Positions 17,601 through 27,653 of a stretch of DNA of 64,000 bases are shown piece after piece. Each line of letters opens with the position of its first letter. Within the stretch, counting starts at the first letter, position 1. A program made the translations under genes and the position numbers. The stretch covers positions 124,001 through 188,000 of the forward strand of contig NZ_JAUNEJ010000001.1 in the NCBI RefSeq assembly GCF_030525615.1. The letters run 5' to 3'. Source of the stretch: Cutibacterium sp. GTDB taxonomy: Bacteria > Actinomycetota > Actinomycetes > Propionibacteriales > Propionibacteriaceae. The notes below the pieces were generated by a model that was not told where the DNA came from, ran no database searches, and saw only the letters and a program-made list of their open reading frames with translations.

Positions 17601-19352
17601 TCAGAACTCTCCGGCGAAGTCGCCTTCTTCCAGACGGGCCTTGATACCCGACAAGAAGCGAGCTGCCACAGCACCGTCAATGAGACGGTGATCGTAGGAC
17701 AAGGAGAGGTACATGATGTCGCGGATGGCGATGGTGTCCTCACCGAACTCGTTGGTGACCACGACTGGACGCTTCACCAAGGCTCCAGTGCCGAGGATCG
17801 CAACCTCCGGCTGGTTGACAATCGGGGTGTCGAAGAGAGCGCCGGCCGATCCGTAGTTGGTGATGGTGAAAGTGCCACCGGCGAGTTCGTCGGGGGTGAC
17901 CTTGTTGGCGCGGGTTCGAGCGGCAAGGTCACCGATTTGGTGAGCCAGGCCAGCGATATTGAGGTCGCCGGCATTCTTGATAACCGGAACCAGTAGACCG
18001 CGCGGGGTGTCGACGGCAATGCCGATGTTCTCGGATTCGCCGTAGGTGATCGTCCCGGCTTCGGTGTCGATGTTCGCATTGAACTTCGGGTTGGCCTTGA
18101 GAGCCTCGACGACGGCCTTTGTGATGAACGGCAGATAGGACAGACCGACTCCTTCCCGAGCTTTGAAGGCAGCCTTCTCAGCCTTACGGATACGGGAGAT
18201 AGCCGTCATGTCCACCTCGACGGTGGCGGTGAGCTGGGCAGAGACCTGCAAAGACTCCACCATGCGCGACGCAATGACCTTGCGCAGGCGGCTCATCTTT
18301 TCGGTGGTGCCGCGCAGGGCAGCCGCTTCCGGCGAGACCTGCTGCGAGGCTTTACGAGCCGAGCCAGCGGGCTTTGGGGCAGGCACAGGAGCGGGAGCCG
18401 GTGCGGGCGAGGGAGCCTGTTCAGACTTGCCGGCAGCAGCTAGGACATCCTGCTTACGGATGCGACCGCCGACGCCGGTCCCGGTGATGGTGGACAGGTC
18501 GACGTTGTTTTCCTTGGCCAGCTTACGAACCAGCGGAGTGACGTAGACGTCCGAGGAGGGGCTAGTGGCACGCGGGGCGACCTCGTTGGTGCCAGCGGTC
18601 TTGGGAGCCTCAGCAGGTTTGGTAGCGGGAGCCGGTTGAGGAGCCTCAGTTGCCTTCGGGGTAGCCGGAGCGGGGGCTGGGGCTTCTTCGGTCTTGTTCT
18701 TTACCGGCTCCTCAGCCGGTTCGACCTTGGGTTCGGCGGGCGCCGAACCGGACTTGGAGGGGTCGCCGATGATGGCGAGAACGGCACCGACTTCGGCGTC
18801 CTCGTCTTCGGGGACTTTGATTTCCAGCAGGGTGCCGGATGCGGGGGAGGGAACTTCGGTGTCGACCTTGTCGGTGGACACCTCGAGTAGGGGCTCGTCA
18901 GCCTCGACGGTGTCTCCGACAGCCTTGAGCCAGCGGGACACGGTGCCTTCAGTGACGGACTCACCCAGCGCGGGAAGAGTGACCTCAACACCCGTGGCTG
19001 CACCGCCAGCGGTGGCGGCAGGCTTCTCGTCAGCAGCCGGTTTGGACTCGGGCTCCGGTTCAGGGGCCTCGTCATGTCCGCTGGGGGCCTCAGCCGGGGC
19101 AGAACCGGACTCGGAGGGGTCGCCGATGATGGCGAGAACGGCACCGACTTCGGCGTCCTCGTCTTCGGGGACTTTGATTTCCAGCAGGGTGCCGGATGCG
19201 GGGGAGGGAACTTCGGTGTCGACCTTGTCGGTGGACACCTCGAGTAGGGGCTCGTCAGCCTCGACGGTGTCTCCGACAGCCTTGAGCCAGCGGGACACGG
19301 TGCCTTCGGTGACGGACTCACCCAGCGCGGGAAGAGTGACTTCGGTCGACAT
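17601..19352 (-). CDS. sucB: 2-oxo acid dehydrogenase E2 (dihydrolipoamide acyltransferase) with two lipoyl domains
   Basis: 583 residues. Two N-terminal lipoyl domains (about 1-78 and 120-197) each carry the lipoylation site STDKVDTEV. Ala/Pro-rich linkers lead to the E1/E3-binding domain at about 275-310 ([19 protein letters not shown]). The catalytic acyltransferase domain, about 350-583, has [10 protein letters not shown] with the active-site histidine. It could be E2 of the 2-oxoglutarate or pyruvate complex; sequence alone does not decide, and actinobacteria share E2 between complexes. The two lipoyl domains are almost identical at DNA level (18745-18983 and 19102-19340). It sits between pepA and lipB, as dlaT does in mycobacteria (from memory). 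Confidence 0.93.
   Translation of the reverse strand: MSTEVTLPALGESVTEGTVSRWLKAVGDTVEADEPLLEVSTDKVDTEVPSPASGTLLEIKVPEDEDAEVGAVLAIIGDPSESGSAPAEAPSGHDEAPEPEPESKPAADEKPAATAGGAATGVEVTLPALGESVTEGTVSRWLKAVGDTVEADEPLLEVSTDKVDTEVPSPASGTLLEIKVPEDEDAEVGAVLAIIGDPSKSGSAPAEPKVEPAEEPVKNKTEEAPAPAPATPKATEAPQPAPATKPAEAPKTAGTNEVAPRATSPSSDVYVTPLVRKLAKENNVDLSTITGTGVGGRIRKQDVLAAAGKSEQAPSPAPAPAPVPAPKPAGSARKASQQVSPEAAALRGTTEKMSRLRKVIASRMVESLQVSAQLTATVEVDMTAISRIRKAEKAAFKAREGVGLSYLPFITKAVVEALKANPKFNANIDTEAGTITYGESENIGIAVDTPRGLLVPVIKNAGDLNIAGLAHQIGDLAARTRANKVTPDELAGGTFTITNYGSAGALFDTPIVNQPEVAILGTGALVKRPVVVTNEFGEDTIAIRDIMYLSLSYDHRLIDGAVAARFLSGIKARLEEGDFAGEF
18745..18983 (-). repeat. Lipoyl-domain repeat, copy 2
   Basis: 239 bp matching 19102-19340 with only two differences by eye, at 18755 and near 18954. 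It encodes the second lipoyl domain of the E2 protein. The offset between copies is 357 bp, a multiple of three, so unequal crossing-over would keep the frame. Confidence 0.85.
19102..19340 (-). repeat. Lipoyl-domain repeat, copy 1
   Basis: The partner of 18745-18983. It encodes the first lipoyl domain. Synonymous sites are also conserved, which points to recent duplication or continuing gene conversion. Confidence 0.85.
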
Positions 19353-19468
19353 GTGTTGGAGCTCCTTTGCAAGCCGCGACGTATTGACTGCAAGCCTAGC
19401 TTGACGATGGTCAAATGTGCAGTTCGTCCCATTTTAGAATTCAGGAAAACCTCCTGCGAACATGGCGA

Positions 19469-19494
19469 AGGGCAGGGTCCACAGGCCCTGCCCT
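19469..19494 (-). terminator. Hairpin after pepA
   Basis: AGGGCAGGG and CCCTGCCCT form a perfect 9-bp stem with an 8-nt loop, 18 bases beyond the pepA stop and ahead of the E2 gene. Confidence 0.65.
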
Positions 19495-19511
19495 CACGAC
19501 GATCTGGCTGA

Positions 19512-21023
19512 TTAGTCAGCCAAATTAGCGGCCAGCTGCACCAAGGTGCGCACTCCGAACCCGGTTCCCTGGATCGGGGTGTAATCGTGTGGCTTACCCT
19601 CGTTGAAGGCCGGGCCGGCGATATCGAGGTGAGCCCACTCAGTTCCAGGGGTCACGAAGTTCTGCAGGAAGGCGGCAGCGAGGATCGCCCCGCCCTCACG
19701 GGCCCCCGTCGATTTCACGTCGGCGATATCTGAATGCAGTTGCTCCCGGAATTCGTCCCTGACAGGCAGTTCCCAGAAGTCTTCGCCAGCCGCTTCGGAG
19801 GCGTCCAGCAGGGTATCGGCGGCCTGCGCGCTGGAGGTCATTACTCCGGCAGTGTGGTTGCCGAGGGCGACCATGCAGGCACCGGTGAGGGTGGAAATGT
19901 CGACGAGGTAGTCGGGCTCGTCTTCACAAGCGCGGGCTAGGCCGTCAGCCATGACAATGCGGCCTTCGGCGTCGGAGTTGCCATTCTCGACGGTCTTACC
20001 GCCATATATGGTGACGACATCTGAAGGACGCCAAGCCGACCCGGACGGCATGTTCTCGGCCATGCAGCCGTATGCGATGACGCGGACATTGAGACCTAGA
20101 CGGGCAACTGCGCCGACAGCAGCCAGCACAGCGGCAGCACCGCCCATGTCAGATTTCATGGTGTACATACCGTCGGCGGTCTTGATGTTGAGACCGCCGG
20201 AGTCAAAAGTGATGCCTTTGCCGACCAGGGCCAAAGTCGTGGTCGCGCCCCGTGGCGCATATTCGACGCGAACCAGACGCGGGGAGTGAGCTGAGCCGCC
20301 ACCGACTGCCAGGATGCCCCCGAAACCGCTGCGGACAAGGTCTTTCTCGTCGAGGACATCGACCGTGACGTCCTCGAGATCCTTGCACCACGACCGTGCT
20401 GAGGCGGCAAAGGTCTTTGGGTAAAGCACGTTGGCTGGGGCGTCCACCCAGTCGCGGGCGGTGTAAACAGCGTCGGCGAGAATCCGAGCCTTCTCCAGTT
20501 CTGGTTTGGCACCACGTGCATTCGAGACGATCGTAACGGTGGAAACCTCGAGAGTATCCGGGTTGGCGGTGATAGCCGGCACCTTGTAACAACCGAGCAG
20601 GGCGCCTTCGGCGGCGATACGAACTTGTTGTGGCGAGGTTATGCCCATGTCGACGGCCACCTTGAGGCTGGTTTCGTGGGCGAGAGAAGCAGCAGTACGC
20701 GCACCGGCACCGACAGCCTTGCGGAGGTTCTCGTCGTCACCTCCTTCGGCCCCGCAGCCGACCAAGACGAGACTGTTTCCAGACCAGGGCAACACCACGG
20801 TGGAACCAAGTTTCGTCTTTCCGCCAGCGCGGACGGCAACCTCGGCCAGCGTTGCACCAAACCTTTCCTCCGCCTCTTTTACAACTCGCGGAGCAAGTCC
20901 CTGAATGAGAGGACCCTGGGAACCCTCGACGAGGCCGGCAATGACGACATCGGCGCCGTTGGCATTGCGGGAGACCTTAAGATGAGGACGCGGACGGTTG
21001 GGTAGCTCGGTGCTGTTGGCCAC
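19512..21023 (-). CDS. pepA: Leucyl aminopeptidase, M17 family
   Basis: About 503 residues. A cytosolic two-metal aminopeptidase that removes N-terminal residues from peptides. The catalytic C-terminal domain has the metal-binding lysine in LVGKGITFDSGG, aspartates in MKSDMGGAAAV, and the NSDAEGR signature with its catalytic arginine. A hairpin separates it from the E2 gene. I prefer the GTG at 21023 because AGAGGA lies 6 bases upstream; an ATG at 21038 has no clear ribosome site. In mycobacteria pepB occupies the same position next to dlaT and lipB (from memory). Confidence 0.93.
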   Translation of the reverse strand: MANSTELPNRPRPHLKVSRNANGADVVIAGLVEGSQGPLIQGLAPRVVKEAEERFGATLAEVAVRAGGKTKLGSTVVLPWSGNSLVLVGCGAEGGDDENLRKAVGAGARTAASLAHETSLKVAVDMGITSPQQVRIAAEGALLGCYKVPAITANPDTLEVSTVTIVSNARGAKPELEKARILADAVYTARDWVDAPANVLYPKTFAASARSWCKDLEDVTVDVLDEKDLVRSGFGGILAVGGGSAHSPRLVRVEYAPRGATTTLALVGKGITFDSGGLNIKTADGMYTMKSDMGGAAAVLAAVGAVARLGLNVRVIAYGCMAENMPSGSAWRPSDVVTIYGGKTVENGNSDAEGRIVMADGLARACEDEPDYLVDISTLTGACMVALGNHTAGVMTSSAQAADTLLDASEAAGEDFWELPVRDEFREQLHSDIADVKSTGAREGGAILAAAFLQNFVTPGTEWAHLDIAGPAFNEGKPHDYTPIQGTGFGVRTLVQLAANLAD

Positions 21024-21158
21024 GAGGATTCCTCTCATTCGGGGGTCGGTTCAGCATGGGCCCGCTCAGAATCAGGCCGACGCCTCGTCTGCAGCCTAGT
21101 CGAGGTACGTCAGCTGCGGGACACTTCCGTGCCGATACCGCGCCATTATGGTGAGGTT

Positions 21159-21542
21159 GTGAATTCAATTACCCCGGTCGGTCAGAGCACGCCTCCCCGA
21201 CGTCGCGTCAGCCACCCCACGGTGCGGATGGTTTTAGACGTCGTCGTTGTGGTGGCTGGAGTAGCCCTGCTGGTGTGGGGCATCGTCGGGATGGCCTCGC
21301 CGACGATCACCTGCCGTGGGGCCGAGATGCATCCGGGCGACACCTGTTTTAAGGCGACATACACCGCTACCCGTAGCAACACGGTGCAGACCTACGAGCA
21401 ACGTCGTCGATCCATTGCTCAGTCTCGCCCGACCGTGATCGGTCTGGGAGCTGCGTTGACAGCCTTCGGGGCCGTGATGAGTTGGCAGAGCGTCAAAACC
21501 CGCCGCCGAGATCACTCTTCGGACAATCCCATCGGGCCATAA
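21159..21542 (+). CDS. Small membrane protein of unknown function
   Basis: About 127 residues with a basic N terminus (TPPRRRVSHP), a first membrane helix (VLDVVVVVAGVALLVWGIV), an extracytoplasmic loop with a Cys pair (TCRGAEMHPGDTC), a charged QTYEQRRRS segment and a second helix (VIGLGAALTAFGAVM). Both termini are probably cytoplasmic, and the two cysteines may form a disulphide. The start is uncertain: GTG 21159 is used, GTG 21129 is also open. The last 31 bp overlap the convergent gene at 21512. I recognise no family. Confidence 0.6.
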   Translation: MNSITPVGQSTPPRRRVSHPTVRMVLDVVVVVAGVALLVWGIVGMASPTITCRGAEMHPGDTCFKATYTATRSNTVQTYEQRRRSIAQSRPTVIGLGAALTAFGAVMSWQSVKTRRRDHSSDNPIGP

Positions 21543-21730
21543 ACGACGTCATCGCCGTCCATGAGGGTAACTTCGTCAATGCCGGCGTCCTGCAACTCGG
21601 GCCACGTCTCGGAAAGCCATGCCTCAGCTTCTTCCTGAGACTCGAACTGCTGGCCAGCGCCAATCTCGCCGAGGTGCTCGGCCCCCTTGACAGTGACGTG
21701 GGACTGTTTGAAAACCCATGAGTAACTCAT
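21512..21730 (-). CDS. Small conserved actinobacterial protein
   Basis: 72 residues, acidic and soluble. It begins MSYSWVFKQSHVTVKGAE and ends with VTLMDGDDVVYGPMGLSEE. Small proteins with a W..L...GI..V.L.D.D.VYGPM pattern recur in actinobacteria, but I know of no function. The sequence is non-random and the ATG is well placed. It overlaps the 3' end of the convergent small membrane-protein gene by 31 bp. Confidence 0.65.
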   Translation of the reverse strand: MSYSWVFKQSHVTVKGAEHLGEIGAGQQFESQEEAEAWLSETWPELQDAGIDEVTLMDGDDVVYGPMGLSEE

Positions 21731-21814
21731 ACTTACAAGCCAACCACGTCCATGCCTGGAAGGGGACGCGGACGCGGCAACGTCGTGGAGCTTGACTTGT
21801 AGGCCGTATCAATG

Positions 21815-22585
21815 TCAGTTATTTTTGGTGCCGCGCTTGATACGAGGTTCCGGATTGCGCCAGCGGCGCATGGTCATCGCCCGGTTGTTGAGATAGGCCC
21901 ATAGGCCGCGAAGGGGGGCGTTGGGGTACCGAGCGCGAATTCCCTTCTTGGCACCATGCCACAGCCTCCAAGAGTCGATCAGCCATAGCACCATGACGAT
22001 CAGCATTCCCAAGGACAGGGCATTGACAACACTAACCGCAGCGGGAGCGATGAAGAGCGTGGCCAACCAGATCACCATGACAGCCAGGAAAATCGGCATG
22101 ATGAACTCACTGAACGTCCAACGTGCGTCAACGTAGTCGCGGATGTAACTACGTTCAGGGCGCCGTTCGGCCGCTTCCATGGCTGCTGCTTGGCGCTCGC
22201 GCTTAGCCAATCGCTCACGTTTGCGAGCTTCTTTCTTGCTCAGGGTTGGCTTGAGCCGTTCCCGACGGGCAGCCTCAGCCTCAGCGCGAGTCGGGGTCGG
22301 GCCTTTCTTGGCCACATGGCGCGTCTGGGGCTTCGACTGTTCAACCGGTGTTTCCTGGGTATCTGCTCGATTTTCCTTGGCGGTGGGAGACCCCTTCATG
22401 GTACGAGGCTGCTTGGCAGCCTGTTTCCCCGCGTTACTGCCAGTCTCGTCGGACGTAGCCCTTGGAGCTGCTGTGGCCGAGGATGGAGAGGAATCTGTGC
22501 TGGACCCTGGCTCTGCCTTGACGGTCTTGTCCGCCGGTTCGGCCTTCTTGCTGTCTCCCTGCTCGTAGGGGCGGAACAGTCGCAC
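21815..22585 (-). CDS. DUF3043 membrane protein
   Basis: 256 residues. A long disordered Ala/Ser/Lys/Glu-rich N terminus (1-90) leads into the DUF3043 signature KKGPTPTRAEAEAARRERL. A basic helical region follows, then RSYIRDYVDARW and two membrane helices at about 160-205. This protein is common in actinobacteria (Rv2206-like, from memory) near the Fe-S carrier and oxidase genes, as here. Function unknown. The ATG at 22585 starts MRLFRPYEQG. It is divergent from pspA with about 200 bp between them. Confidence 0.8.
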   Translation of the reverse strand: MRLFRPYEQGDSKKAEPADKTVKAEPGSSTDSSPSSATAAPRATSDETGSNAGKQAAKQPRTMKGSPTAKENRADTQETPVEQSKPQTRHVAKKGPTPTRAEAEAARRERLKPTLSKKEARKRERLAKRERQAAAMEAAERRPERSYIRDYVDARWTFSEFIMPIFLAVMVIWLATLFIAPAAVSVVNALSLGMLIVMVLWLIDSWRLWHGAKKGIRARYPNAPLRGLWAYLNNRAMTMRRWRNPEPRIKRGTKNN

Positions 22586-22785
22586 GATCCATCCTCTTTT
22601 TGTGTCGTACTCGTGCCCCCGGTGGCTTGTTCCAGCCGGGGCGACCCGGTGTGGGCTGAGTAGATTCTACGGGTATTCTTCTGGGTTGTTGTTGCGTGGT
22701 CCCGTAGGCTAAGAGCCAGGCAACCGCAATGCTGACGACTTCCCAGAGTCATCAGGCACCGAAGGGGAAGGACCCGACTCCACCT

Positions 22786-23589
22786 ATGGCTGGCATATTT
22801 GAACGACTTTCGACGGTTTTCCGTTCCAAGGCGAACAAGGCTCTCGATAAGATCGAGGACCCGCGAGAAACCCTCGATTATTCCTACCAGCGTCAGCTCG
22901 ACATGTTGCAAAAGGTGCGCAGGGGCGTCGCCGACGTCGCCACGAGCCGAAAGCGCGTCGAGCTGCAGATGAATCAACTGCAGGCCGACGTCGACAAGAT
23001 GCAAAATGCGGCTGCGCGCGCCCTTGAACAGGGTCGCGAGGATCTGGCACGCGAGGCCTTGACCCGCAAGGCTGCGTTGCAGGGTCAGCTCAATGATCTT
23101 CAGTCTCAGCACGCCACGCTGCAAGGTGAGGAGGAAAAACTCATCCGTGGCTCCCAGCGTCTCCAGGCCCGCGTGGATGCCTTCCGCACGAAGAAAGAGA
23201 CCATCAAGGCCACCTACTCGGCTGCTGAAGCTCAGACTCGTATCAATCAGGCCTTCACCGGTCTCAACGAAGAGATGGGTGACATCGGTATGGCGATCAC
23301 GCGCGCCGAGGATAAGACCACAGAGCTTCAGGCCCGCGCAGGCGCCCTGGACGAGCTCATGGCCAGCGGCGCTATCGAGGACCCCACTCGCGATTACGGC
23401 GACGACATCACTCGTGAGCTCGACAGCCTCGCCAACGATCACTCCATTGACGCTGAGCTGTCTGCTCTCAAGGCGCAGCTGGACGCCGGACGCGATGGTT
23501 CCACCCCGGAACTCGAGTCTGGTGCTGATGGGGGGACGAATCCGGGAACCGGATCGCGGCCCGTGCGACGCCAAGGGGGCCAGGCATGA
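22786..23589 (+). CDS. pspA: PspA/IM30 family membrane-stress protein
   Basis: 267 residues, almost all coiled coil. It starts MAGIFERLSTVFRSKANKAL, an amphipathic helix typical of PspA/Vipp1, followed by LDKIEDPRETLDYSYQRQ. Family members bind stressed membranes, form ring or rod assemblies and help keep the proton-motive force. A Gly/Pro-rich acidic tail follows. The longer open frame starts at 22729, but homology supports the ATG at 22786. The stop overlaps the next start (ATGA), coupling it to PspAA. I see no adjacent regulator such as ClgR. Confidence 0.88.
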   Translation: MAGIFERLSTVFRSKANKALDKIEDPRETLDYSYQRQLDMLQKVRRGVADVATSRKRVELQMNQLQADVDKMQNAAARALEQGREDLAREALTRKAALQGQLNDLQSQHATLQGEEEKLIRGSQRLQARVDAFRTKKETIKATYSAAEAQTRINQAFTGLNEEMGDIGMAITRAEDKTTELQARAGALDELMASGAIEDPTRDYGDDITRELDSLANDHSIDAELSALKAQLDAGRDGSTPELESGADGGTNPGTGSRPVRRQGGQA

Positions 23590-23876
23590 TTATCCGCATT
23601 GTTAGTGAGGGTCAGTGGCAGGTGCCCGACACTGAAATGGAGCACCTCAACCGTATTGATTCGCGCGTTGAGCACGCCATCGAGACCAGCTCCCAGAGTG
23701 AGCTTACTGAAGCTCTCTCGGAGCTGGTGACAACCGTTCGCGCGATAGGTACCCCGGTTGCCGACGACAACATTGTCGACTCGGATCTCATAGTTCCCGA
23801 CGTCTCGGCAACGATCGAGGAAGTCTCGGTTTGGCTCTCGGAGAACCCGGCCGGAGACGGACTGATCCCCGGCTGA
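23586..23876 (+). CDS. PspA-associated protein (PspAA)
   Basis: 96 residues. The MIIRIVSEGQWQVPDTEMEHL start and the helical middle (ALSELVTTVRAIGTPV) fit the PspAA domain, a short protein encoded with PspA in actinobacteria and archaea. The start overlaps the pspA stop by 4 bp. It probably partners PspA, but the mechanism is not known. The acidic C terminus ends ENPAGDGLIPG. Confidence 0.75.
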   Translation: MIIRIVSEGQWQVPDTEMEHLNRIDSRVEHAIETSSQSELTEALSELVTTVRAIGTPVADDNIVDSDLIVPDVSATIEEVSVWLSENPAGDGLIPG

Positions 23877-24040
23877 GCGAGGACAACCATCCCTGTTCCG
23901 CTGCGCGCTGAATTGATGTAGTTCGATGTCATGCGGATACAGTGGATGACGCGACGGGACGACATACCCGCCCGATCCACCAGGATCGACCGCCCGGGTC
24001 ATCTCCCCGGGACCGTCCACCACACGTTCTTGGAGTCCAT

Positions 24041-24394
24041 ATGACCGACACCGTCAACGCCCCCACCACCGATGGAATCATTCTTACCGACGCGGCTGCC
24101 GCCAAGGTGAAGTCCCTGCTCGATCAAGAGGGTCGCGACGACCTTGCTCTGCGTCTGGCTGTGCAGCCAGGCGGTTGCTCGGGTCTGCGCTACCAGCTCT
24201 TCTTTGATGAGCGTCACCTCGACGGTGACATCGTCAAGACTTACGGCGGGGTCGACGTGGTGACTGATCGGATGAGCGCTCCCTACTTGGCAGGCGCGAC
24301 AATCGATTTCATGGACACCATCGAGAAGCAGGGGTTCACCATCGACAACCCCAACGCGACCAGCACTTGTGCTTGTGGGGACTCCTTCCACTGA
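24041..24394 (+). CDS. erpA: A-type iron-sulphur carrier (ErpA/IscA-like)
   Basis: 117 residues. It carries or inserts Fe-S clusters into target proteins. The three conserved cysteines are visible: PGGCSGLRYQ and the C-terminal CACGDSF. The ATG at 24041 has GGAG 7 bases upstream; an open frame reaching back to 23942 lacks a site. It lies just before the oxidase operon, as Rv2204c does in mycobacteria (from memory). The nearby Rieske protein, LipA and other Fe-S enzymes are possible clients. Confidence 0.92.
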   Translation: MTDTVNAPTTDGIILTDAAAAKVKSLLDQEGRDDLALRLAVQPGGCSGLRYQLFFDERHLDGDIVKTYGGVDVVTDRMSAPYLAGATIDFMDTIEKQGFTIDNPNATSTCACGDSFH

Positions 24395-24574
24395 GCCGAT
24401 TCTGGCTACTGAGATCATTCTCCGAACAGACCGTTTGAGATTATTGAGGCGTTTCGTCAGCCCGACTAGGCGGACGGAGCGCCTTCTTTTCGCTATTGTT
24501 CGGTGTGACAGACATAACAGTCACCCGTCGCCACCGTCGGGTCGGGGCGGGCTTGCAATGGGGAAGGGTGAGCC

Positions 24575-25480
24575 GTGGGACGCAGACTCAGCTGGCGACA
24601 CGACCTTGAGCGGGACGTGCCCCGAAGAGGTGGCGGTGTTGCCGGAAAGGTCAGTGGTGCCTGTGCCGCAACGATTGCGGTACTGGCACTGAGCGGCTGT
24701 GGCAGTACCGGATCTGGGCGCCCAGCTCGCCTCGGTCTCGTCGATCCGGCGTCAGACCGTGCCGTGCATATGGGAAATATGTGGGTCGGTGCATGGGTTG
24801 CTGCGCTTGTCATTGGCGTATTCGTGTGGGGACTCATTGGATACGCGGCCTTTAAGTTCCGTCGTAAGGATGGAGATCCGGCGATTCCCCGGCAGTCGCG
24901 CTACCACCTTCCGCTTGAGGTGCTTTACACCGTCGTCCCGTTCCTCGTCATCGGCGTGCTGTTCTTCTACACCGTCCGTACCGAGAACAAGGTGCTCGAG
25001 CAAGATCCTGAGCCTGACCATGTTGTCAACGTCGTCGGCCAGAAGTGGTCGTGGACCTTCAACTACATGGAAGGAGAGAATCCGGACGCCGGAGGTGTTG
25101 TCACTCATGAGGTGGGCACCATCGAAAAGATTCCGGACCTTTACCTTCCGGTGAACGAGTCGGTGCGTTTCCACCTCAAGTCCGCCGATGTCATTCACTC
25201 CTTCTGGGTCCCGGCCTTCTATTTCAAGATGGACGTCATTCCGGGTCATCCCAACCAGTTCGACCTCACCCCGACGAAGATTGGCGTTTACGACGGCAAG
25301 TGCGCCGAGTTGTGTGGTACCTATCACGCCAACATGATCTTCAAGGTGCATGTAGTGTCGGCCGAGGATTACAACAAGCACCTCCAGCAGCTCAAGGCAC
25401 AGGGCAACACCGGTGAGATCAAGCCTCCGAACTCCGTCACCGCCCTCACGGCCGCCGATTCGAAGGAGGGGAAGAAGTGA
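24575..25480 (+). CDS. ctaC: Cytochrome c oxidase subunit II
   Basis: 301 residues. A lipoprotein-type signal peptide with lipobox LALSGC (Cys42) is followed by two membrane helices (about 70-95 and 112-135) and the CuA domain. The CuA ligands are His208, Cys243, Glu245, Cys247, His251 and Met254 ([12 protein letters not shown]). WSWTFNY is the aromatic electron-entry motif. The subunit receives electrons from QcrC and passes them to heme a in CtaD. The start is GTG with GAAGGG upstream. The stop overlaps the GTG of ctaD (GTGA), so ctaC-ctaD-ctaF are coupled. Confidence 0.96.
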   Translation: MGRRLSWRHDLERDVPRRGGGVAGKVSGACAATIAVLALSGCGSTGSGRPARLGLVDPASDRAVHMGNMWVGAWVAALVIGVFVWGLIGYAAFKFRRKDGDPAIPRQSRYHLPLEVLYTVVPFLVIGVLFFYTVRTENKVLEQDPEPDHVVNVVGQKWSWTFNYMEGENPDAGGVVTHEVGTIEKIPDLYLPVNESVRFHLKSADVIHSFWVPAFYFKMDVIPGHPNQFDLTPTKIGVYDGKCAELCGTYHANMIFKVHVVSAEDYNKHLQQLKAQGNTGEIKPPNSVTALTAADSKEGKK

Positions 25481-27198
25481 CCAGCGCATCTATCGCCCAG
25501 CGCAGCGCAGTAACTCCGGCGTTGAGCCGTGAGGAGCGTCGCAAGACCAGCTTTGGCGCTCTTGTCTGGGATTACATGACGACTACTGACCACAAGAAGA
25601 TCGGACGGCTGTACTTCGCTACGTCGCTGTTCTTCTTCGCCTTCGGCGGCATTCTTGCCCTGCTTATTCGAGCGGAGCTGGCCTACCCGGGTATGCAGTT
25701 CGTACACCAGGAGACCTTCAACCAGCTCTTCACGATGCACGGCACAATCATGTTGCTGATGTTCGCCACCCCGTTGTTTTCCGGGTTCGCGAACTTCTTC
25801 ATGCCGCTTCAGATTGGTGCCCCTGACGTCGCCTTCCCGCGCATCAATCAGTTCGCATACTGGCTGTATCTTTTTGGCTCGCTGATGGCCTGCGCTGGCT
25901 TCCTCACCCCCGGAGGCGCTGCTAGCTTCGGCTGGTTTGCGTACGCACCGCTTTCGGATGCTGTTAACTCTCCGGGAGTTGGCGGTGACTTGTGGGTTAT
26001 GGGTCTGTACCTGCTGGGTCTGTCATCCATCCTCGGTGCAGTCAACTTCATAACGACGATCATCCTCATGCGTACTCCCGGCATGACGATGTTCCGGATG
26101 CCGGTGTTCTCCTGGAATATCCTCATCACCTCGATCTTGGTCCTCGTCGTCTTCCCGGTGCTGTCCGCCGGCCTGCTCGTCCTCGAGGCTGACCGAGCTT
26201 TGGGGTCTCGCATTCTCGACGCTGCCAGCGGAGGCCCGATCCTGTGGCAGCACCTCTTCTGGTTCTTCGGGCACCCTGAGGTTTACGTGATCGCCCTGCC
26301 GTTCTTCGGCATCATCACTGAAGTCCTTCCGGTTTTCAGTCGTAAGCCGGTCTTTGGCTACGTCGGTCTGGTGTTCGCCACCTTGGCCATTGGAGGGTTG
26401 TCGGTGTCGGTGTGGGCCCACCACATGTTCGTCACCGGCGCGGTCTCTCTGCCGTTCTTCTCCTTTATGACTTTCACGATCGCCGTTCCAACGGGTGTGA
26501 AATTCTTCAACTGGATCGGCACGATGTGGGGCGGGTCGTTGAGTTTCGACACACCAATGCTCTTCGCCATTGGATTCCTGACGACCTTCCTCTTCGGTGG
26601 TTTGACCGGAGTCATGCTCGCCAGCCCGCCGATGGACTTCAATGTCTCAGACAGCTACTTCGTGGTGGCCCACTTCCACTACGTGCTCTTCGGAACCGTG
26701 GTGTTCGCAATGTTTGCCGGCTTCTACTACTGGTGGCCGAAGATCACCGGGCACATGCTTAACGAGACATGGGGCAAGATCCACTTCTGGATGTTGTTCG
26801 TCGGTTTTCACACCACTTTCCTCGTGCAGCACTGGCTGGGGGCCGAGGGTATGCAGCGTCGTATCGCTGACTATGGCTCTTGGGAAGGTTTCACTCTCCT
26901 CAACCAGGTATCGACCTTCGGCTCTTTCCTGTTGGCCATTTCAATGCTGCCTTTCGTCTGGAACGTATGGATTACCCGTCACGATCCGAACATCGAGGTC
27001 GACGATCCGTGGGGTTGGGGCCGTACCCTCGAGTGGGCTACGTCGTGCCCGCCGCCTACCCACAACTTCACCAAGATGATCCGCGTGCGTTCTAACTCCC
27101 CGGTCTTTGACCTGAATCATCCGGAGGCCGCGATGGCTCCCAAGGCTGAGGAAGCGAATCCGCGTGAACTTGTCCGCTCCGGCAAGGAGGATGCCTGA
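25477..27198 (+). CDS. ctaD: Cytochrome c oxidase subunit I (aa3 type)
   Basis: 573 residues with twelve membrane helices. It binds heme a and the heme a3-CuB centre that reduces oxygen and pumps protons. Visible motifs are [11 protein letters not shown] (heme a histidine), WFFGHPEVY (CuB histidine and the His-Tyr crosslink), WAHHMF (CuB histidines) and [10 protein letters not shown] (heme a3 and heme a histidines). It starts with GTG overlapping the ctaC stop and ends at the ATG of ctaF (TGATG). Confidence 0.98.
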   Translation: MTSASIAQRSAVTPALSREERRKTSFGALVWDYMTTTDHKKIGRLYFATSLFFFAFGGILALLIRAELAYPGMQFVHQETFNQLFTMHGTIMLLMFATPLFSGFANFFMPLQIGAPDVAFPRINQFAYWLYLFGSLMACAGFLTPGGAASFGWFAYAPLSDAVNSPGVGGDLWVMGLYLLGLSSILGAVNFITTIILMRTPGMTMFRMPVFSWNILITSILVLVVFPVLSAGLLVLEADRALGSRILDAASGGPILWQHLFWFFGHPEVYVIALPFFGIITEVLPVFSRKPVFGYVGLVFATLAIGGLSVSVWAHHMFVTGAVSLPFFSFMTFTIAVPTGVKFFNWIGTMWGGSLSFDTPMLFAIGFLTTFLFGGLTGVMLASPPMDFNVSDSYFVVAHFHYVLFGTVVFAMFAGFYYWWPKITGHMLNETWGKIHFWMLFVGFHTTFLVQHWLGAEGMQRRIADYGSWEGFTLLNQVSTFGSFLLAISMLPFVWNVWITRHDPNIEVDDPWGWGRTLEWATSCPPPTHNFTKMIRVRSNSPVFDLNHPEAAMAPKAEEANPRELVRSGKEDA

Positions 27199-27593
27199 TG
27201 AAACCGGAACGTTGGGTCTTTGGTGGGCTTGGCCTGTTCTACGTCATCATGACTCCGGTGTATTGGTTCACGGCTCATGAGGTTGCCGGTACTTGGGTAC
27301 TGGGACTGTCGGGAGTCATGGCCCTGATGGTGTTCTTCTACGTTCAGGTCATCTCCAAGAAGATCAACCCACGTCCTTCCGATGAGAAGGATGGTGAGGT
27401 GATCGATGGCGCTGGACCGGTGGGATTCTTCCCTCCGCAAAGCATTTGGCCCTTCTGGTGCGCTCTTGTCGTGGCAATCGTTTGCCTAGGTCCGGTGTTC
27501 GGATGGTGGATATCGCTGCTAGGTCTCGGCCTGGGGATCTGGGCCGCTTCGGGGTGGGCCTTTGAGTACTACCGCGGGGACTACCAGCACTGA
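27198..27593 (+). CDS. ctaF: Actinobacterial cytochrome c oxidase subunit IV
   Basis: 131 residues with four hydrophobic segments. It starts [18 protein letters not shown] and has the actinobacterial subunit IV pattern, including IDGAGPVGFFPPQSIWPF in the loop before the third helix. It is a structural subunit of the bc1-aa3 supercomplex. It overlaps the ctaD stop by one base, and a strong hairpin follows 10 bp after its stop. Confidence 0.93.
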   Translation: MKPERWVFGGLGLFYVIMTPVYWFTAHEVAGTWVLGLSGVMALMVFFYVQVISKKINPRPSDEKDGEVIDGAGPVGFFPPQSIWPFWCALVVAIVCLGPVFGWWISLLGLGLGIWAASGWAFEYYRGDYQH

Positions 27594-27603
27594 CGACAAT
27601 GTG

Positions 27604-27635
27604 AAGGCCGGGACCGTCATGACGGTCCCGGCCTT
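27604..27635. terminator. Bidirectional terminator between ctaF and the convergent reductase gene
   Basis: A perfect 32-nt palindrome (stem of 14 bp or more, AAGGCCGGGACCGT... and its complement) lies between two convergent stops. The A and T ends provide a short T-run in each direction. Confidence 0.9.
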
Positions 27636-27653
27636 GTGCTGTGTTAGTGCGGT

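Noticed and set aside
18694-19404. Long plus-strand open frame across the E2 gene, Ser/Thr-rich
   Set aside because: It is the antisense shadow of the repeated lipoyl domains, and the minus-strand E2 is unambiguous.
22396-23574. 392-codon minus-strand frame across pspA
   Set aside because: Antisense of the pspA coiled coil; no family match, and pspA has a clear family start.
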